DNA from: Syntrophomonadaceae bacterium | Lineage (GTDB): Bacteria; Bacillota; Syntrophomonadia; Syntrophomonadales; Syntrophomonadaceae | Direction of reading: 5' to 3' | DNA: 20,456 nt | Assembly (NCBI GenBank): GCA_012840625.1 | Contig: DUSB01000040.1 | Location: forward strand, 1-20,456 | Shown here: piece by piece, positions 16,351 to 20,456 of the stretch | Numbering within the stretch: the first letter of the stretch is position 1 | Layout: the number at the start of each line of letters is the position of its first letter | The notes under the pieces: model-generated | What the model saw: the letters and a program-made list of their open reading frames with translations, nothing else | Told to the model about the DNA's origin: nothing | Database searches by the model: none | Position numbers and translations under genes: made by a program

Positions 16351-16373
16351 AAAAAAAGGGGGTACGTACCCCC
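16351..16373 (-). terminator. Intrinsic terminator between scfA and scfB
   Basis: The perfect palindrome GGGGGTACGTACCCCC (16358-16373) is followed on the minus strand by seven T (16351-16357). It lies 14 bases beyond the scfA stop. Partial read-through would yield much more precursor than maturase, which suits a peptide/enzyme pair. Confidence 0.8.
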
Positions 16374-16387
16374 GGGCTGTATAAAGC

Positions 16388-16528
16388 TTATTTCTTGCAG
16401 ACCTGATTGCCAACCGTGCAGGAAGTCTTACAGGCAGACTGACATGAGGTTGCACATTCCCTGCAGTTGGTATGATCCAGATCCTTGCGAAGATTGGGCT
16501 GAATAATGGTGGTCATATGTTTTTTCAC
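16388..16528 (-). CDS. scfA: Six-cysteine SCIFF peptide precursor ScfA
   Basis: This 46-residue ribosomally made precursor has six cysteines in its C-terminal half, at 22, 25, 29, 33, 37 and 44. The core contains the near-invariant CQSACKTSCTVGNQ segment, which identifies the SCIFF (six cysteines in forty-five residues) family. ScfB is expected to link one cysteine to the alpha carbon of a nearby threonine in the CxxxxC core. The mature product's function is not established for the family. The GTG at 16528 is preceded by GGAAGGGG about seven bases upstream; an ATG at residue 5 lacks a site. The gene lies 37 bases downstream of the 3' end of tRNA-Gly in the same orientation. Confidence 0.95.
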   Translation of the reverse strand: MKKHMTTIIQPNLRKDLDHTNCRECATSCQSACKTSCTVGNQVCKK

Positions 16529-16565
16529 GGTATTACCCCTTCCAAAAATCCAGTTTAATAAAATC

Positions 16566-16640
16566 TGGAGCGGGAAACGGGGGTCGAACCCGCGACACCC
16601 GGCTTGGGAAGCCGGTGCTCTACCACTGAGCTACTCCCGC
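16566..16640 (-). tRNA. tRNA-Gly (anticodon CCC)
   Basis: A 75-base cloverleaf with encoded CCA end. The 7-bp acceptor stem GCGGGAG pairs with TTCCCGC (one G-T wobble), the D-arm includes AGCTCAGTGGTAGAGC, the anticodon stem is CCGGC/GCCGG with loop TTCCCAA, and the T-arm contains GGTTCGACC. It reads GGG glycine codons. A weak 5-bp hairpin followed by five T at 16544-16569 overlaps the CCA end and could partly terminate before scfA. Confidence 0.96.
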
Positions 16641-16651
16641 CCAAAATAATA

Positions 16652-16728
16652 TGGCGACGCCGATGGGATTTGAACCCACGATCTCCGGCGTGACAGGCCG
16701 GCATGTTAAACCGCTACACCACGGCGCC
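16652..16728 (-). tRNA. tRNA-Asp (anticodon GTC)
   Basis: A 77-base cloverleaf with encoded CCA end. The acceptor stem GGCGCCG pairs with CGGCGTC, the anticodon stem is CCGGC/GCCGG with loop CTGTCAC, and the T-arm contains GGTTCAAATCC. It lies 11 bases upstream of tRNA-Gly in the same orientation, so both are cut from one transcript. Confidence 0.96.
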
Positions 16729-16746
16729 GCAATTCAGGCAGTAACT

Positions 16747-16782
16747 ATAATAACAGTTTATCAAAAAATGTGCAAGAGTCAA
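16747..16782 (-). promoter_or_regulatory. Probable tRNA-Asp promoter
   Basis: On the minus strand TTGACT (16777-16782) and TTGCAC (16770-16775) are possible -35 boxes. TATTAT (16747-16752) lies 17 bases from the second. The exact pair is uncertain, but some promoter here is likely because rtcB ends 65 bases further upstream. Confidence 0.45.
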
Positions 16783-16846
16783 AACACAACTTTTTATGGA
16801 ATTTTACCAATAGCCTCCCTACTTCTTTCAAGCTGCTCCAGCCTCT

Positions 16847-17944
16847 CTAAGCTGCCTTAAAATTATAGATCGGCTTGATTACCTCCAGCACCTCCACCGA
16901 ATCCTTAATATTTTTTAAGATTTCACCAAGAGGACGATAGGCCATAGGCGCCTCGTCCAGCGTGGCAGCACGCACAGAAGTAGAATACACATTTTGCATG
17001 GAATCCTTGAATTCCTGCAGGGAAATTTTCTTTTTCGCCTGTCGGCGACTGAGGATTCTGCCTGCACCATGAGGGGCCGAATAGTTCCAGGCGGGATTAC
17101 CTTTCCCTACCGCCAGTATGCTCCCATCTCTCATGTTAATAGGAATAATGACCCGCTCACCCTCCCGGGCAGAAATGGCCCCTTTGCGCAGTATCATATG
17201 CTCGGTATCAATATAATTATGAATGGTAGTAAACTCATCTGCCACCGTAAAATTCATATAGCGCACAATTTCATCGGCAATAGCCTGCCGGTTGACGGTA
17301 GCATAATGCTGAACAATCTTCATATCATGGATATAATCTTCAAAATCCTGCCCTTCCAAATAGGCCAGATCACGGGGTACCTTATTATTAGGTTTTGCGG
17401 CCAGCTTTTCCGCAGCCCGCTGCTGATAATACTCCGCCAGCTGTTTACCCAGATGACGGCTGCCGGAATGAATGGTAAGATACAAAGCACCCGTTTGATC
17501 TTCATTTACCTCGATAAAATGATTGCCGCCGCCCAGCGTTCCCACACTCAAGCGGGCCCGTTTCATATTTAAATGATCCCGGGCACGCAGCTTATGAAGC
17601 GGAATCTGGCTTACATACGGATGCTCCTTTTTACGGATGTTAAATCCCGCCGGTATAAAGGCGCGAATGAACTGATCCAGGTTTTTCAGGTCGATTACAT
17701 TTTCCTCTAATTTCATCACTTCAATGCCACAACCAATATCTACCCCCACCAGGTTGGGTACCACTTTATCCCGCAGAGTCATAGTGGTACCAATCGTGCA
17801 GCCTATCCCAGCATGTACATCGGGCATGATGCGAATAATACTATGGCGACAAAACTCCTGATTGCACAGCTCCGTAATCTGTTGTATCGCTTTCTCATCA
17901 ATCTGGTCGGTATAGACAATAGCATGATTAAACTGTCCCTTCAA
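16847..17944 (-). CDS. rtcB: RNA-splicing/repair ligase RtcB
   Basis: This GTP- and Mn-dependent RNA ligase joins 2',3'-cyclic phosphate or 3'-phosphate ends to 5'-OH ends. The 365-residue frame is a compact member of the family; E. coli RtcB is about 408. Metal and guanylate motifs are present: PDVHAGIGCTIG (41-52), VGVDIGCGI with C72, GGGNHFIE with H142, HSGSRH with H159, IHNYI with H242, and APHGAGR with the guanylylated H292. The start is uncertain. The TTG at 17944 lies 14 bases from the good AGGTGA site, whereas an in-frame ATT at 17953 lies six bases from it and restores the family N-terminus (M-I-T-L-K-G). No archease or rtcA gene is visible beside it. It lies directly upstream of two tRNA genes in the same direction. 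Confidence 0.94.
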   Translation of the reverse strand: MKGQFNHAIVYTDQIDEKAIQQITELCNQEFCRHSIIRIMPDVHAGIGCTIGTTMTLRDKVVPNLVGVDIGCGIEVMKLEENVIDLKNLDQFIRAFIPAGFNIRKKEHPYVSQIPLHKLRARDHLNMKRARLSVGTLGGGNHFIEVNEDQTGALYLTIHSGSRHLGKQLAEYYQQRAAEKLAAKPNNKVPRDLAYLEGQDFEDYIHDMKIVQHYATVNRQAIADEIVRYMNFTVADEFTTIHNYIDTEHMILRKGAISAREGERVIIPINMRDGSILAVGKGNPAWNYSAPHGAGRILSRRQAKKKISLQEFKDSMQNVYSTSVRAATLDEAPMAYRPLGEILKNIKDSVEVLEVIKPIYNFKAA

Positions 17945-18049
17945 GGTAATAATCTTCTCTCACCTTCCTTCTTCTTTCGTATACGCTTATTATTTATAAT
18001 ATCACAGTCTATCCACAGCCCTGCAGCCCCGTACCATTGTAACGCCCAT

Positions 18050-18086
18050 AAAAAAGGAGCCTTCCTCATTAATGAAGAACACTCCT
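18050..18086 (-). terminator. Intrinsic terminator after the 320-residue membrane protein gene
   Basis: AGGAG/CTCCT (18055-18059 with 18082-18086) encloses a second imperfect pairing around TCATTAATGA. On the minus strand the hairpin is followed by six T. It lies 78 bases after the stop codon. Confidence 0.65.
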
Positions 18087-18163
18087 GATCAGAGCCTGTG
18101 CTACCCAGCAGCAATACAAGATCTCCCCCCCAAATCCTCCCCCGGTCGGGTGCAACAAAGCAC

Positions 18164-19126
18164 CTAATCACACAGTTCTTTGCTCTCTTCGATAGCTATA
18201 CGAGCCTTGCCGGCCAGGAAAACAGCTTTAATTAAATATTCATTAAGCCTAGCCTGCGTCTGCCACCAGGGTAGGCCTCCGCCATCCATGGTTACCAGCA
18301 GCAATAAAAATGACGATAAAAGATAAATCAGATTACCGCTGGAACCAGTGTAAACCCCAAAGGAAAAAGTAATCTCTAAAACCTGGGCCAAGGAGCTGAC
18401 TACAATAGCCAGAAAAAGATGCATGCCATATGCATTGCCAGCCATCAACGTTTTAGCCATGGCAACGGACGAACTATTTTCCAGCGCAGCCATTACAGCA
18501 TCCGCAGATAATTCCTCCAGGCCCGCCGCCTCACACAGCGCCTGCTGTGAAAAAGGACCAAAAACCCTTAGGTCCTTATCCAAACGTTCATGCAGCCTGC
18601 CCAGCTGCTCTTTACTTAATTTGTCCACTCGCTCCCGAATCAAGCGCAGCTGCTCTTCCACACAAAAGGCATAAAGCTTCTTCTCCAGCTGCTCTGGCTC
18701 CAAACCCTGCCATCCTTCAATATTATAATGTTCGGCTAATTTTTTGCTGTAAGCTGCGGCAATTTCCTCATAGCTCTGACCACGATCCAGTCGGACCAAT
18801 TTTGCCAGATCTTCTTTCAGATAAGCCTGCACCTCAAACTCCGCATAGGTGCTTACCGCAGCTATGCGCCTCTCAATCTTTTCTTCGATGCCCCGGGTGT
18901 TCCAGTCGCTGTGTTCATCCCAGTCCTCAATCCGTTCCTGCCAATCATTCTTTCCCATTTTTACCGCCAGACGAGCACTTTTACCAGCCAGCCAGTTCTT
19001 GGCCTTCAGCGCACCATCCATGGCGCCTTCTTTAAGCAGCAGCAGATTATCAAAGCTCTCTAAATGTGCAAGTAAAACCCGCTTTTCATCCATATCCATC
19101 ATGGCTACACCGGCCAAACAATGCAT
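18164..19126 (-). CDS. Hypothetical membrane protein, helical with two C-terminal hydrophobic segments
   Basis: I do not recognise this 320-residue protein with confidence. Residues 1-230 are charged and mostly helical, rich in Glu, Lys, Leu and Arg. They include a stretch at about 140-190 (LEKKLYAFCVEEQLRLIRER...) that looks like amphipathic helices. Two hydrophobic segments follow at about 233-257 and 263-278, then a short polar tail, suggesting a tail-anchored or hairpin membrane protein. The layout faintly recalls YaaW/UPF0174 proteins, a guess from memory. The start is the ATG at 19126 with GGGGGAG five bases upstream; an in-frame ATG at 19177 has no site. It is flanked by spacers of about 220-230 bases and ends at its own terminator, so it is probably monocistronic. 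Confidence 0.75.
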   Translation of the reverse strand: MHCLAGVAMMDMDEKRVLLAHLESFDNLLLLKEGAMDGALKAKNWLAGKSARLAVKMGKNDWQERIEDWDEHSDWNTRGIEEKIERRIAAVSTYAEFEVQAYLKEDLAKLVRLDRGQSYEEIAAAYSKKLAEHYNIEGWQGLEPEQLEKKLYAFCVEEQLRLIRERVDKLSKEQLGRLHERLDKDLRVFGPFSQQALCEAAGLEELSADAVMAALENSSSVAMAKTLMAGNAYGMHLFLAIVVSSLAQVLEITFSFGVYTGSSGNLIYLLSSFLLLLVTMDGGGLPWWQTQARLNEYLIKAVFLAGKARIAIEESKELCD

Positions 19127-19356
19127 ATAAACTCCCCCCAAATATGGACTAATCAGATAAATATCGTTTATCTTCATGGTAGCAGATTTTTACCCACAAT
19201 GATTCATCAATTCTATAAAACCTTCTGGCCTATTATTCCGTTACGCTCTACTCCTTCATAAGCTATAAACAAAACAAACATATTTTATATATAAATATCA
19301 ATCCACTGTCCGGGAGGCATGCAGTTTCTTTTTTTAAAACCTCGCCCCAGCCCTTA
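19127..19356. other. Spacer between acyl-CoA ligase and membrane protein gene
   Basis: No gene is supported. An AT-rich patch at about 19278-19301 and the plus-strand GGGAGG at 19311-19316 are visible, but no coding frame follows the latter. No clear hairpin terminator for the upstream ligase and no convincing promoter were found. Confidence 0.4.
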
Positions 19357-20456
19357 TTAACTGCTAAGCGCTTGTATTTCTTCTGCTATTTTCTTTTTCA
19401 GCATTTTTTTATCTACTTTGCCGGTAGCATTTAAGGGCAGAGCCTCTCTAAAGATAAATTTTTTTGGTATCTTATATTTAGCCAGCTTCGCTTTTAAAAA
19501 GGTCGTAATTTCTTCCTCTTCCATCGTATAGCCCGGTTTAGGTATGATATAGGCACATCCGATTTCCCCATACACATCATCTTTTACTGGCACAACTGCC
19601 ACCGTCTGAACTTTTTCATAACTTGATATAGCCTTTTCAACTTCAGCCGGATAGACATTTTCTCCGCCGGTTATAAACATATCATGTTTACGGCCCATAA
19701 AAATTAAGAGACCGTTTTCATCTTCATAAAACAGATCTCCGGCATAAAACCATCCCTCGTCATCAATAGCTTCAGCTGTAGCCTGGGGAAGTTTATAGTA
19801 CTCTTTGATAATCGTACTGCCCCGGTAGGCGATCTCACCCACTTCTCCGCGGCGAACCGGCCTTCTTTTTTTATCCACCAGTTTCCATTCTACCTCGGGA
19901 ATACCCTTTCCCACTGATTTACTCAGTACCTCGATACTGGCACCTTTAGGGGTATAAGACACGATTCCAGCAGCCTCTGTCATGCCCAGACAGTTGAACA
20001 TATTCTCGCACATGCTGGCATGTACTTTCCGCAGGGTGGTTTTCGGAGGCATAGAACCGCCAAAGTGAACCACTCTCAAGGAGGATTTATCATATTTATC
20101 ATAATCCGGAACGTTAAATTCCATCGTATACTGGGTGGGTATCTGCCCTAAAACACTTACACCCTCCTGTTCGATCAATTGTAAGGTCTTTGTGGGACTA
20201 AATTTAGCCAAAAGTACCATAGTAGAAGCAGAAACAATGGGAGTGCTTCCTGCTACAATAGCTCCACCTACATGGTTAATCGGCATATTGTTTAAATATA
20301 CATCATCAGGGGTACTTTCGAAAGTATCAGCTTCAATCAGGCTGGAATGGATAATATTGCGATGGGATAAAAGCGCTCCTTTAGGTTGACCGGTGGTCCC
20401 AGAGGTGAATACCATCAGCAGACCATCATCCGTTTCCACCTGGCTTTCACGCTCTA
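19357..20456 (-). CDS. AMP-dependent acyl-CoA synthetase/ligase (5' end outside window)
   Basis: The C-terminal 365 or so residues of a class I adenylate-forming ligase are present. The frame stays open to the window edge, so roughly 130-160 N-terminal residues are missing. Motifs are the phosphate-binding loop TSGTTGQPKGALLSH, the adenine-site NCLGMTEAAG, YAGD, the hinge GRKHDMFITGGENVYPAEVE and the catalytic lysine in LPLNATGKVDKK near the C-terminus. These are canonical, unlike the altered ones in the ligase at 1031-2674, and the two proteins are clearly different subfamilies. It should form an acyl-CoA from a carboxylic acid, ATP and CoA; the substrate cannot be assigned. A GTG at 20439 is internal and should not be taken as the start. 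Confidence 0.9.
   Translation of the reverse strand, partial: ERESQVETDDGLLMVFTSGTTGQPKGALLSHRNIIHSSLIEADTFESTPDDVYLNNMPINHVGGAIVAGSTPIVSASTMVLLAKFSPTKTLQLIEQEGVSVLGQIPTQYTMEFNVPDYDKYDKSSLRVVHFGGSMPPKTTLRKVHASMCENMFNCLGMTEAAGIVSYTPKGASIEVLSKSVGKGIPEVEWKLVDKKRRPVRRGEVGEIAYRGSTIIKEYYKLPQATAEAIDDEGWFYAGDLFYEDENGLLIFMGRKHDMFITGGENVYPAEVEKAISSYEKVQTVAVVPVKDDVYGEIGCAYIIPKPGYTMEEEEITTFLKAKLAKYKIPKKFIFREALPLNATGKVDKKMLKKKIAEEIQALSS

Noticed and set aside
18547..19035. 162-codon plus-strand frame opposite the 320-residue protein gene
   Set aside because: Its composition (Pro, Ser, Cys and His rich) is typical of antisense translation, and the minus-strand gene has a strong ribosome binding site and terminator.
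1..20456. Search for CRISPR arrays, transposase genes, insertion-sequence ends or phage genes
   Set aside because: No regularly spaced repeats, transposase or integrase motifs, or paired terminal repeats with target duplications were seen.

Overview
The window looks like an ordinary chromosomal stretch of an anaerobic, endospore-lineage Clostridia species. The clues are a SCIFF ribosomal peptide gene with its radical SAM maturase, strong GGAGG/GGTGA ribosome binding sites with many TTG and GTG starts, Spo0A-box-like sites, a YitT membrane protein, and fatty acyl-CoA ligases at both ends. A fatty-acid-oxidising syntroph such as Syntrophomonas would fit, but that is inference. No transposon, phage gene or CRISPR array was seen.

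Layout. Bases 1-1030 hold one small minus-strand gene (281-574). It encodes a 97-residue protein built from two copies of one Cys/Trp motif, and two perfect Spo0A-box octamers lie upstream. Three plus-strand genes follow: an acyl-CoA ligase (1031-2674, own promoter and terminator), a YitT-type membrane protein (2903-3751) and a PHP-family histidinol-phosphatase (3778-4626). From 4642 onward everything is on the minus strand. Read in the direction of transcription, from high to low coordinate, the order is: acyl-CoA ligase (cut by the window edge), unknown 320-residue membrane protein, RtcB RNA ligase, tRNA-Asp(GTC), tRNA-Gly(CCC), scfA (46-residue SCIFF peptide), scfB (its maturase), LysM/G5/M23 cell-wall peptidase, peptidase MA-like protein, murA, HtrA-type protease, rlmH, a secreted stalk/trypsin/PPC protease, and a five-PAS GGDEF/HD-GYP cyclic-di-GMP enzyme.

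Themes. Four genes concern the cell envelope or its surface: M23 peptidase, MurA, the MA-like protein and the exported protease. Two independent trypsin-like serine proteases flank rlmH. RtcB, two tRNA genes and RlmH are RNA functions. The scf pair is the clearest specialised system: the tiny precursor gene sits 37 bases after a tRNA and is separated from its maturase gene by a strong intrinsic terminator. The least explained items are the two-repeat 97-residue protein with Spo0A-like sites, and the 320-residue membrane protein. Several starts were moved inward from the longest reading frame because a clear ribosome binding site supports a downstream TTG, GTG or ATG.
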